Shown piece after piece: positions 10,135 to 15,997 of a stretch of DNA of 30,412 bases. The position numbers and the translations under genes are program-made. Origin of the DNA: Enterococcus wangshanyuanii (lineage in GTDB: Bacteria > Bacillota > Bacilli > Lactobacillales > Enterococcaceae); contig NZ_CP021875.1 in the NCBI RefSeq assembly GCF_002197645.1, positions 1-30,412 on the forward strand. Direction: 5' to 3'. A model generated the notes under the pieces. It saw nothing but the letters and a program-made list of their open reading frames with translations. It did no database searches and was not told where the DNA came from. Every line of letters starts with the position of its first letter. The stretch's first letter is position 1.

Positions 10135-10374
10135 CTAAGCTTCAACATCTTGATTTATTCGTTTAAAAGTAAAAATTTGTTCAATCGGGACTTCAAAAAC
10201 ATCAGCGATATCATGCGCCAGTAAAAGTGAAGGGTTGTAGCGATTCCGTTCTAATTGAATGATCGTTTGACGTGAGACCCCTACTTTATCAGCTAACTCC
10301 TGTTGGGTCATACGTTGCATTGCTCTGTATACGTGAATACTGGATTCAAAACTACTATTCTTTTTCTTCGGCAT
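10135..10374 (-). CDS. XRE-family helix-turn-helix transcriptional regulator
   Basis: A 79-residue single-domain protein. The HTH is at about residues 19-70: RMTQQELADKVGVSRQTIIQ is the classic recognition pair, followed by LERNRYNPSLLLAHDIADVF and a hydrophobic end (VPIEQIFTF). This compact type (YozG/YgzD-like) usually represses its own operon and often neighbours a membrane protein, as here. ATG 10374 has AAGGAG at about 9 nt and overlaps the end of the upstream membrane-protein gene by 20 bp, so the two are co-translated. It could give local control of the middle of the long minus-strand operon. Confidence 0.9.
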   Translation of the reverse strand: MPKKKNSSFESSIHVYRAMQRMTQQELADKVGVSRQTIIQLERNRYNPSLLLAHDIADVFEVPIEQIFTFKRINQDVEA

Positions 10375-10921
10375 AAAGTTCCCACTCCTTATTTAGTAAA
10401 TTCAATTCTTCTTGTGCTTTTTTTATCGCTCGTTTATCTTTTTCAATTCGTTCTGCTAACTCCTTTAGCTCAATGACTAAATAACGATCTGAAAATACGT
10501 AAGAAGTAAACTTTACTACCTCAACAATTACTCCAAGTATCGCTAGGCTAATGATTCCTAAAATCAATAACCACAAGAAGAGTACAATTAAAGTGAAAAT
10601 TACATTTCCAAACAAAGAAAGATATGTTGCAGGCACCATCATATGTACAATATCTGGCTGTTCAAACCCAGAATCGTAAATCATTTTCCCGAAAAGGGCG
10701 AATAATGGAACTACAGCTAGAAGTGGAATCATGTACCATTTTGTTCTCAAAACAAGTTTGCTTCGATCAAAATACCCTAAAAATGGTAACTTCTTTAGGA
10801 GGTTTGTTCTTTTTTCTAGATAAAGAACCTTTTTTGTTTTCCTATCAAGAAGTTTCAAAAGATTTTTCTTTTTTAGCTTATATTCTGCATAATCTATTGA
10901 TTCTTTTACTGATTCAGCCAT
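10355..10921 (-). CDS. Membrane protein with flanking coiled coils (188 aa)
   Basis: Start ATG 10921 (MAESVKESIDYAEYKLKKKN) is behind AGGAG; the longer frame to 11011 lacks an RBS. An N-terminal basic helix (residues 8-45) is followed by a hydrophobic segment (WYMIPLLAVVPLFALFG), then after a loop a long second one (VIFTLIVLFLWLLILGII) probably spanning once or twice. The last 45 residues (ELKELAERIEKDKRAIKKAQ) are a predicted coiled coil facing the cytoplasm. No named family. It is coupled to the XRE regulator downstream. Confidence 0.65.
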   Translation of the reverse strand: MAESVKESIDYAEYKLKKKNLLKLLDRKTKKVLYLEKRTNLLKKLPFLGYFDRSKLVLRTKWYMIPLLAVVPLFALFGKMIYDSGFEQPDIVHMMVPATYLSLFGNVIFTLIVLFLWLLILGIISLAILGVIVEVVKFTSYVFSDRYLVIELKELAERIEKDKRAIKKAQEELNLLNKEWELYAEEKE

Positions 10922-10931
10922 TTTTTCACTC

Positions 10932-11129
10932 CTAACTCTTGTGTGTATTAATTGATATGACTTGATTTTTTTTACGACTACTTGCAAGTAGGTTTTTCTT
11001 CCAAAGTTCATTCACAATCACTCTATTTTGGTGTTCAGAAAATTTTGTTGTGTCGATAATTAACATTTCTTTGTCTCTGTTTTCTTCGAAAAATTGACGA
11101 ATAAAACGTCTAATTCTAAATTTTTTCAT
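10932..11129 (-). CDS. 65-residue basic protein
   Basis: ATG 11129 (MKKFRIRRFIRQFFEEN), two codons after a GTG that overlaps the stop of the preceding gene (GTGTGA). GGAAG lies upstream. Arg/Lys-rich N-terminus and a central motif KEMLIIDTTKFSEHQNRVI. No family recognised. It is packed between two genes (3 bp and 11 bp gaps), which supports it being real. Confidence 0.55.
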   Translation of the reverse strand: MKKFRIRRFIRQFFEENRDKEMLIIDTTKFSEHQNRVIVNELWKKNLLASSRKKNQVISINTHKS

Positions 11130-11131
11130 TT

Positions 11132-11794
11132 TCACACCACTTCCATTGTCATTGCTTCAACATTACAAGTTTTATAACTGCTTATTCCATCCGCATCTTC
11201 GATCGTAAAATGATCTACTTGAAAATTCATTACCACATTTTTTATGTATTCTTTGTCTGTTTTCACTTCACTCATATCATGTTCAAAACTTCCTCCACTA
11301 GCTAGATAGATCGAGAAGATCTCTTCTTGGACCAAGCTGCCATCACCAGCAGCTTCTAATCTATCCTTTTTTTTGGTGTACTCTTCACTTGAAATTAACT
11401 TGCATTTGTTCTCTTGAGTGATTATTTCGATACATTTTTTGTATTTTAAAGGAAAACTTAGTTTTTCTCTGATTAACCCTACCGAATCATATGCGTAGAT
11501 ATCTATCTCTTTAGAAAAGACGTGCTCATCATATACCAGAGTACGGTTAGCTGAACATTCAATCAAGGTCAGCACTTGTTGTTTTCGGCGCCTACTTCTA
11601 AGTTGGTTCCATAAAGTTAGTAGAGATATTAAGATAATTATACTTCCTAGTAGAAACATAATTACGAATCCAAAACTTGGCCCATGTTCTTCAAATTCGA
11701 CCTCTTCTCCAAAAGTTGGCTTAAGTACAATTGGTTGCGTGTTTCTTGGTCGTAAAATAATGAAATTGTCTTTGTCATTTTGTTCATCCTTCAT
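11132..11794 (-). CDS. Single-pass membrane protein (220 aa)
   Basis: The start is taken at ATG 11794 (MKDEQNDKDNFIILRPRN) behind GGGGAGAAG. An alternative GTG at 11998 would add 68 residues rich in Cys and Arg (FCDDRSKISGFARVYVYGCY) with no good RBS. One membrane helix is at about residues 40-62 (FGFVIMFLLGSIIILISLLT) followed by an RSRRRK stop-transfer cluster. The roughly 150-residue C-terminal domain is mixed alpha/beta and probably cytoplasmic by the positive-inside rule. No family recognised. It lies in the run of tightly spaced minus-strand genes. Confidence 0.6.
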   Translation of the reverse strand: MKDEQNDKDNFIILRPRNTQPIVLKPTFGEEVEFEEHGPSFGFVIMFLLGSIIILISLLTLWNQLRSRRRKQQVLTLIECSANRTLVYDEHVFSKEIDIYAYDSVGLIREKLSFPLKYKKCIEIITQENKCKLISSEEYTKKKDRLEAAGDGSLVQEEIFSIYLASGGSFEHDMSEVKTDKEYIKNVVMNFQVDHFTIEDADGISSYKTCNVEAMTMEVV

Positions 11795-12158
11795 TTCTTC
11801 TCCCCCTACTCGATTTCTTCTAAACACTTTTTGTTTACCAGTTTTAACAGGACGAAATAATTTGCACGTTTTATAGCAACCGTAAACGTAAACTCTAGCA
11901 AAGCCGGATATTTTGCTTCTATCATCGCAAAATCTTTGCATGTATGTGACACGCCCGTCTCTCGACACTGGCAATTTCTCAAATCCTTTATAAGTCACGC
12001 TGATTGATTTGAGGGGTCGTCCTTAAACCCAATAAAACTATTCAATTGGTTAAAAGATTTCGATACAGTCAATCCGTTATCGATTGACCGCATTAGAACC
12101 TTTTGATTTAAATATATTTGCTAAAAAACTAGCAAACAAAAAGTGTTTAGCCTCTCTC

Positions 12159-12488
12159 TTAGTGCGTCAATTGTTCATAGAATACTAGTATTGATTCCAC
12201 TTTTCCATCAAAATTATTAAAAATCACATATAGTGCAGCACAGCCAATAACAATAAAACAAACCACTTTAGCATGCACTGGAATGCTAGTTTGCTCAATA
12301 GCAGCACATAAAAGTCCGCCTGCTATAACAACTAAATAGATTGCTATCGTCATAATGACTGATAAGAAAAACACGTCACTCAACATTAACCATTTAAAAA
12401 TGAAATAGCTTACTAATAATATTCCTACAGCTGAAAACACCCACCAAAAAATATCTCTTGCTTTCAGTGTTTTTAACTTATCTACCAT
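12159..12488 (-). CDS. Polytopic membrane protein (109 aa)
   Basis: ATG 12488 (MVDKLKTLKARDIFWW) behind TAGGGGGG. Four hydrophobic segments can be read: IFWWVFSAVGILLVSYFIF, VFFLSVIMTIAIYLVVIAG, a short GGLLCAAIE region, and VVCFIVIGCAALYVIF. No charged or catalytic motifs, no named family. A gap of about 160 bp (12000-12158) follows. It contains no gene I can support, only two short inverted repeats (GTCAATC...GATTGAC near 12070-12090 and TTTGCTA...TAGCAAA near 12118-12137), so the operon may be attenuated or re-initiated here. Confidence 0.6.
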   Translation of the reverse strand: MVDKLKTLKARDIFWWVFSAVGILLVSYFIFKWLMLSDVFFLSVIMTIAIYLVVIAGGLLCAAIEQTSIPVHAKVVCFIVIGCAALYVIFNNFDGKVESILVFYEQLTH

Positions 12489-12520
12489 AACAAATCCCCC
12501 CTAAATGTATTGGTCCATGT

Positions 12521-12859
12521 TCAAAAACGCTGTAATAACTCAATTTCAACATCATTTTCTAATAACCAATTGATTTCTGTTTCCCAAGCAGCCCCTTTTA
12601 GTACTTCTTGATTGTAGATATAGGTCTGAAAGTCTTGTGGAATCACAATTAAACCATAGTCTTTGGTTTCCACTACTAATGCAGTAAATACAGTTTGATC
12701 AATGCCACAGTTCCTTTCATGAGAAATCACTCGAACAACATCGCCATGCTTGAAGTCTGCTAGTTCTGTCAACACTTTCCCCTGATTTTTATTCATAGTT
12801 TCTGTATACTTTTTCCTATGACTAGCCATCAACTGACTAATAGATTCTAAATTATCCAT
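12521..12859 (-). CDS. Unrecognised 112-residue protein, translationally coupled
   Basis: ATG 12859 (MDNLESISQLMASHRKK) shares bases with the TGA of the preceding gene (TGATG) and has AAAGGAG 10 nt upstream, a typical coupling arrangement; the longer frame to 12931 lies inside the upstream gene. The N-terminal 30 residues are helical and basic. The rest (KHGDVVRVISHERNCGIDQT, VFTALVVETKDYGLIVIPQD) looks like a small beta-barrel. No family recognised. Confidence 0.62.
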   Translation of the reverse strand: MDNLESISQLMASHRKKYTETMNKNQGKVLTELADFKHGDVVRVISHERNCGIDQTVFTALVVETKDYGLIVIPQDFQTYIYNQEVLKGAAWETEINWLLENDVEIELLQRF

Positions 12860-13296
12860 CAACAGGTTGCTCCTTTGTTTTTCTTTTTGCCATACTTCTG
12901 AGAACAATACCTTCTTTCTCTTTTGATCCACCTGTAATACTCCAGTGCTTCATGTTCGTAGTAGCATTTAAGAGCATTACTCATTGGTTCAGGTTTTAAA
13001 GCATGAAAATTACTCCAAATACTATCGTCCTTCGCTAATAAAGACTCCTTTTCAGCAGGTCTAACTGCTACGATCTTTCCTTCAGGATCAAAAACTAATT
13101 TAATTTGATCATAAATTTTTAAGATCTCAACCTCTTTCCCAAAATCATTGAATTGCTGTACTCCGTTCTCATAGGTCACCATTTGACGGAATGCTTTTCC
13201 TTTACAGAGCCTATAAAAATGATGATTGAATAACTGTACCCTGCCACTTTCAACCCGTAAAAGTATTTTTGGTGTAAGTATCATTCTCTGCTTCAT
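12859..13296 (-). CDS. First structural gene of the peptide-controlled operon (145 aa, unrecognised)
   Basis: Start ATG 13296 (MKQRMILTPKILLRVE) behind AAAGGAGGAAG; an upstream in-frame ATG at 13368 sits within the terminator hairpin and is rejected. The N-terminal part is beta-rich (RVESGRVQLFNHHFYR, EILKIYDQIKLVFDPEGKIV). The C-terminus is basic (RWIKRERRYCSQKYGKKKNK). It lies directly after the terminator at 13341-13381, so its expression should depend on readthrough from the inhibitor-peptide promoter. In pAD1 this slot holds the positive regulator TraE1, but I see no clear similarity and make no such assignment. Confidence 0.65.
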   Translation of the reverse strand: MKQRMILTPKILLRVESGRVQLFNHHFYRLCKGKAFRQMVTYENGVQQFNDFGKEVEILKIYDQIKLVFDPEGKIVAVRPAEKESLLAKDDSIWSNFHALKPEPMSNALKCYYEHEALEYYRWIKRERRYCSQKYGKKKNKGATC

Positions 13297-13332
13297 AACT
13301 TCCTCCTTTCTGACCAAATGACAGGTTAACGG

Positions 13333-13381
13333 AAAACAAAAAAGGTGTGGTGTATGCTTAAACTGCATACACTACACCTTT
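13333..13381 (-). terminator. Terminator between the inhibitor-peptide gene and the operon
   Basis: A 17-bp stem with one G-U pair (AAAGGTGTAGTGTATGC on the minus strand), a 7-nt loop, and on the minus strand a T-rich tail (TTTTTTGTTTT). It is 37 bp before the ATG at 13296. Leftward transcripts starting at the inhibitor promoter near 13865 must pass it, as with IRS1/IRS2 in pCF10 or TTS1/TTS2 in pAD1. Confidence 0.85.
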
Positions 13382-13506
13382 GTAATAGCAATTCCCTACA
13401 TTTCGTATACATCCATTCAAAGAAAAAATAATTTTATCAGAACTTTGGGGGCTTTGATATTATTGAAAGTATTGAATTAATACTGTATTTTTTCTTAGAA
13501 AGTTGA

Positions 13507-13622
13507 TATAATACAAAGTTGTAGCACTGCTACGACAAAAGAGTTGTACAGTTCAAGCGTACCTTGAATTGTTTCATCTCCCTCTAGGATTACCAGTCCT
13601 ATGGAGACGACTCTTTTTTTGT
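13507..13622 (+). ncRNA. Plus-strand small RNA, about 100 nt, antisense to the inhibitor transcript leader (mD/Anti-Q analogue)
   Basis: An extended -10 (TGATATAAT, TATAAT at 13507-13512) predicts a start near 13519. The RNA would fold into GTAGCACTGCTAC (13521-13533), TTCAAG..CTTGAA (13552-13568) and a long hairpin TCTCC-CTC-TAGGA..TCCTA-T-GGAGA (13577-13607). AAAGAGTTG (13538 on) also pairs with CGACTCTTT just before the T7 run ending near 13620. It is complementary to leftward transcripts between the peptide gene and the operon, the place where pAD1 makes mD RNA. No peptide ORF is inside. The -35 is weak (CTGTAT). Confidence 0.75.
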
Positions 13623-13688
13623 TTCCCGCTAACCTCACACCTAAAATTACTTAGAGTTTGATTAGCTCAATTAAATTTTTTGTAGTTG

Positions 13689-13717
13689 TTGGAATTAATA
13701 AGAATTTTTGTTATAAT
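13689..13717 (+). promoter_or_regulatory. Strong plus-strand promoter pointing at the peptide gene (PX analogue)
   Basis: TTGGAA (13689-13694), 17-bp spacer, TATAAT (13712-13717) with an extended TG two bases upstream. Transcription starts near 13724 and runs antisense to the end of the inhibitor gene and, on readthrough, on to the prgX-like gene. In pCF10 the prgX promoter also lies on the opposite strand downstream of prgQ. Confidence 0.8.
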
Positions 13718-13734
13718 GAAACTAATAAAGCTTT

Positions 13735-13773
13735 AACTAGATCACTCTTCTACGGTTTGTTCTAGTTTTTTTT
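13735..13773 (+). terminator. Plus-strand terminator ending a ~50-nt antisense RNA
   Basis: AACTAGA (13735-13741) pairs with TCTAGTT (13761-13767) and is followed by a T run to 13773 that overlaps the inhibitor stop codon. With the promoter at 13689-13717 it defines a very short RNA (about 13724-13773) with readthrough into prgX, the same logic as Anti-Q of pCF10. The minus strand has no T tract, so leftward transcripts pass. Confidence 0.7.
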
Positions 13774-13849
13774 ATGCAACAAGTGTAAGTGAAAATGCTA
13801 CTGCAAGAGATAATAAAGCTTTTATTTTTTCTTTTTTGTTAAAATTCAT
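13772..13849 (-). CDS. Pheromone-inhibitor-type peptide precursor (25 aa)
   Basis: ATG 13849 is 5-6 nt after AGGAGGGG. The product starts MNFNKKEKIKALLS, continues with a hydrophobic core and ends AFSLTLVA-stop. This is the layout of enterococcal inhibitor precursors (21-23 residues, basic N-terminus, signal-like core, last 7-8 residues released by Eep-type processing). The end resembles iAD1 (LFVVTLVG), iPD1 (ALILTLVS) and iAM373 (SIFTLVA) without matching any. Likely mature forms are AFSLTLVA or FSLTLVA. Transcribed divergently from a PrgX-family gene. Function inferred from family and position: exported peptide that binds the PrgX-like protein, keeps the operon off and titrates self-pheromone. 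Confidence 0.85.
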   Translation of the reverse strand: MNFNKKEKIKALLSLAVAFSLTLVA

Positions 13850-13871
13850 AATATCCCCTCCTACTGGTTAT

Positions 13872-13900
13872 ATAATAGCATATAAAAAAAGCATTATCAA
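13872..13900 (-). promoter_or_regulatory. Promoter of the inhibitor-peptide operon (PQ analogue)
   Basis: On the minus strand TTGATA (13900-13895), 17 bp, TATTAT (13877-13872) preceded by TGC (extended -10). Predicted start near 13865, giving a leader of about 16 nt before the peptide ATG. Confidence 0.78.
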
Positions 13901-13915
13901 CGTTTTTTTATTATA

Positions 13916-13933
13916 AGTAAAAACCATTTTACT
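13916..13933. promoter_or_regulatory. Candidate operator for the PrgX-like regulator
   Basis: Perfect 7-bp inverted repeat AGTAAAA-ACCA-TTTTACT beginning 16 bp upstream of the -35 of the inhibitor promoter, between the two divergent genes. PrgX and TraA bind DNA in this interval in pCF10 and pAD1. Binding here is inference. Confidence 0.5.
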
Positions 13934-14071
13934 ATTATGCCTATTTTAGTTTCAAAAAAGAACAATTTCGCTTTTTATTTATACACTGTTTCGATAGTAA
14001 TCACTTAGTTTTTTTTAAAGTTGATGTTTTATGTGCTAAAATTAGAGCTTTTTAGAGGAGGAGAATATTTA

Positions 14072-14989
14072 TTGTTTAACTCAAAAATTATTAGAGATAT
14101 TAGAAAAGAATTTAGAATCTCTCAAGTTGATTTGTATAAAGATATCTTATCTCGTTCTAGTTACTACAAACTTGAAAAAGGAGAAAAAGATATTACTATT
14201 GGTGAACTATCTCTCATTTGTGAAAGGCTCAGAATGAGACCATCCGAGTTATTATACAGGACAGACTTTACTCGCCTTGAATCACTCCCATATTGGGAAA
14301 ATAAGATCAATTTACCTAACCTTACACAAGACAGAGAATTATTTTTTAAGCAGTTTAATATTTACAAAAAAACGAGATTTGATAGTATAGGGGATTACAG
14401 CTTATACTTGGGTTTATTAGTATTAGGTATATTAAGCGGACTAATTACAGACTACATGCCTAGCAAAAAACACCTACGTTCTTTAGAAAAAATGTACTCT
14501 AACAGAAAAATTTTTTTTGCTATAGACTATGAAGTATTAGGTAATTTAACATTTTTTCTACCACAAATAGACATTAATTTCATGACTTCAAAAATGTTTC
14601 CAATTACTCAATCTGAGGGAGAAGTTTATGATCTTTGTGCTCAAAATGCTTTGAAAAATCTTATATCTTCAAGCATTCATGAAAAAAAATACGATCAATG
14701 GAAAGTCTATAATGAGTATTTTGACAACCTTCGTAGTATTGAACATTTTAATATCTCGACAACCGTAAATTTAGAAGTGGTTTATCTAGAACATCTAAAA
14801 GAATTCTATGAAACAAGAGATATCAACGCATTTCTTGAAGCATCTAAAATAGCGAATTTATTCCTAAAATTAGGATACAAACAAATCCACAAACTTTTGG
14901 TTGAAGAAATTAGTAAAATCGCCATCAACGAGAATTTTCAAATACCTAAAGAAATAGCTGTTTATACACAAGCTTACTCAATAAACTAA
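14072..14989 (+). CDS. prgX: PrgX/TraA-family peptide-sensing transcriptional regulator
   Basis: The start is TTG 14072 (MFNSKIIRDIRKEFRISQ), 8 nt after GAGGAGGAG; the upstream ATG 14021 has no RBS. The 305 residues compare with about 317-319 in PrgX and TraA. N-terminal HTH (about 5-60; SQVDLYKDILSRSSYYKLEK), then an all-helical peptide-binding/dimer region. Blocks recalling PrgX include MYSNRKIFFAIDYEVLGNLT (PrgX FFGIDYEIVSNL) and HKLLVEEISKIAINENFQIP-KEI near the C-terminus (PrgX SLVEELTKISAKEKFTPPKEV). The family represses the inhibitor-gene promoter when bound to inhibitor and releases it when bound to the cognate pheromone. Intact frame; ends in a bidirectional terminator. Confidence 0.92.
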   Translation: MFNSKIIRDIRKEFRISQVDLYKDILSRSSYYKLEKGEKDITIGELSLICERLRMRPSELLYRTDFTRLESLPYWENKINLPNLTQDRELFFKQFNIYKKTRFDSIGDYSLYLGLLVLGILSGLITDYMPSKKHLRSLEKMYSNRKIFFAIDYEVLGNLTFFLPQIDINFMTSKMFPITQSEGEVYDLCAQNALKNLISSSIHEKKYDQWKVYNEYFDNLRSIEHFNISTTVNLEVVYLEHLKEFYETRDINAFLEASKIANLFLKLGYKQIHKLLVEEISKIAINENFQIPKEIAVYTQAYSIN

Positions 14990-15030
14990 AAAGACAGTGC
15001 CTCTAGTTGATTGAAAGGCACTGTCTTTTT
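14988..15030. terminator. Bidirectional terminator between prgX-like gene and OppA-like remnant
   Basis: Near-perfect 15-bp stem AAAAAGACAGTGCCT / AGGCACTGTCTTTTT with a 13-nt loop, with T runs on both strands. It serves both convergent genes, whose stop codons overlap its ends. Confidence 0.9.
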
Positions 15031-15160
15031 AGTTTATTTTTTCTGCATTTTTAAAGTCAAAATTTGTTCCAAAAGAATATTGTTCAATTTTTTTAAACTC
15101 TGTTTTTCTCATAATAACAACTGCTTGTTGAAATAACGGCACTATAGGTTCATCAGTTAA
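15029..15160 (-). pseudogene. C-terminal remnant of OppA-like peptide-binding lipoprotein (TraC/PrgZ type)
   Basis: The last 43 codons of a minus-strand gene remain, cut exactly at the Tn3 left end (15161). The sequence LTDEPIVPLFQQAVVIMRKT followed by EFKKIEQYSFGTNFDFKNAE has the form of the end of OppA-family oligopeptide-binding proteins (VP-aromatic-Q near the end and a final FG.(N/D)(F/Y)DFK block). Pheromone plasmids carry such a protein (TraC, PrgZ) near prgX/traA to recruit pheromone to the host Opp permease. Identification rests on a short stretch and on context. The truncated protein would be non-functional, so pheromone uptake would depend on host OppA or another copy. Confidence 0.6.
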
Positions 15161-15253
15161 GGGGTTCAGGTATCAGTGGAACGAAACTTTACGGTATAAA
15201 GTCGAATGTTTTGGTTCTTCTCTATAATAATGTTTGTTTTTCTAAATTTGGTC

Positions 15254-15362
15254 TGTCAAAAAGTATACTTTTTGATAAAGTCTTTTCTTATGCAAAACCA
15301 TGTGTCAAAACCTATGTTTTTCACTTTTGATATGTGTCATAATTATTAATGACATTTTGATA
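15254..15362 (+). promoter_or_regulatory. res site of the transposon, with tnpR promoter region
   Basis: Repeated resolvase boxes TGTCAAAA/TTTTGATA: a near-palindrome TGTCAAAAAGTATACTTTTT-GATA (15254-15277) centred on TATA, the crossover-type subsite, then TGTCAAAACC...TTTTGATA (15303-15332) and TGTCATAATT...ATTTTGATA (15335-15362). Three inverted pairs upstream of tnpR is the usual res layout. Confidence 0.75.
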
Positions 15363-15382
15363 TATGAAAGGAGAAAATAAAC

Positions 15383-15997
15383 ATGCTTTTTGGCTATGCT
15401 AGAGTTTCCACTAAAGAACAAAATTTAGATCGACAAATACAGAAGTTTAATGATTTAGGTATTGAATCTCGTTATATATTTGTCGATAAACAATCAGGTG
15501 CTGAGTTTGATCGTCCACAGTATCAACTATTACTTCATATGCTTCGTTCTGGAGATATTGTTTACTTAGACTCTTTAGATCGTTTAGGGAGAAACTATTC
15601 TGGTGTAATTGAAGAATGGAAGTATATTACAAGAAAGATAAAAGCAGATATTATTGTTCTAGAAAATTCAGAATTATTTGATAGTAGAAAGTTTAAAACT
15701 ATGGGGGACATTGGTCTTTTATTAGAAGATCAGTTTTTGAGCATGCTTTCTTATGTAGCAGATCAGGAACGAAAGAAGAGCAAACTGCGTCAAACTGAAG
15801 GGATTGAAATTGCAAAATCTGCTGGTACGGTCTTTGGTAGACCTAAATTGGCAATAACAGAAGAATTCAAAAGACAGTATTTTAGTTGGAAAAATGGGGA
15901 GCAAACAGCAACTGATACTATAAATAAACTAGAATTGTCCCCAAGCACATTTTATCGTCGAGTAAAAGAGTTCGAACAAGAAATGGCAGGTGACTAA
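15383..15997 (+). CDS. tnpR: Serine resolvase TnpR
   Basis: A 204-residue serine recombinase. Catalytic Ser9 is in YARVSTKEQNLDRQ; conserved DRLGRNY (about residues 68-74) and the arm-helix region follow. The C-terminal HTH (about 160-195: ITEEFKRQYFSWKNGEQTAT...LSPSTFYRRVKEFE) binds the res subsites just upstream. It resolves the cointegrates made by TnpA. ATG is behind AAAGGAG. The stop directly abuts the tnpA ATG, so both are made from one message, and TnpR probably represses this promoter. Confidence 0.95.
   Translation: MLFGYARVSTKEQNLDRQIQKFNDLGIESRYIFVDKQSGAEFDRPQYQLLLHMLRSGDIVYLDSLDRLGRNYSGVIEEWKYITRKIKADIIVLENSELFDSRKFKTMGDIGLLLEDQFLSMLSYVADQERKKSKLRQTEGIEIAKSAGTVFGRPKLAITEEFKRQYFSWKNGEQTATDTINKLELSPSTFYRRVKEFEQEMAGD

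Noticed and set aside
13296..13368. Extension of the first operon gene to the ATG at 13368
   Set aside because: It would run through the terminator stem; ATG 13296 has AAAGGAGG at the right distance.
13519..13622. Type I toxin-antitoxin (par/Fst) locus
   Set aside because: The RNA has converging hairpins and a T run like par RNAs, but no Fst-type hydrophobic ORF of about 30 codons is present in it.
14021..14071. ATG start for the PrgX-like protein at 14021
   Set aside because: No RBS precedes it, and the extra residues MMFYVLKLELFRGGEYL cover the GAGGAGGAG that serves the TTG at 14072, where the sequence begins like PrgX.
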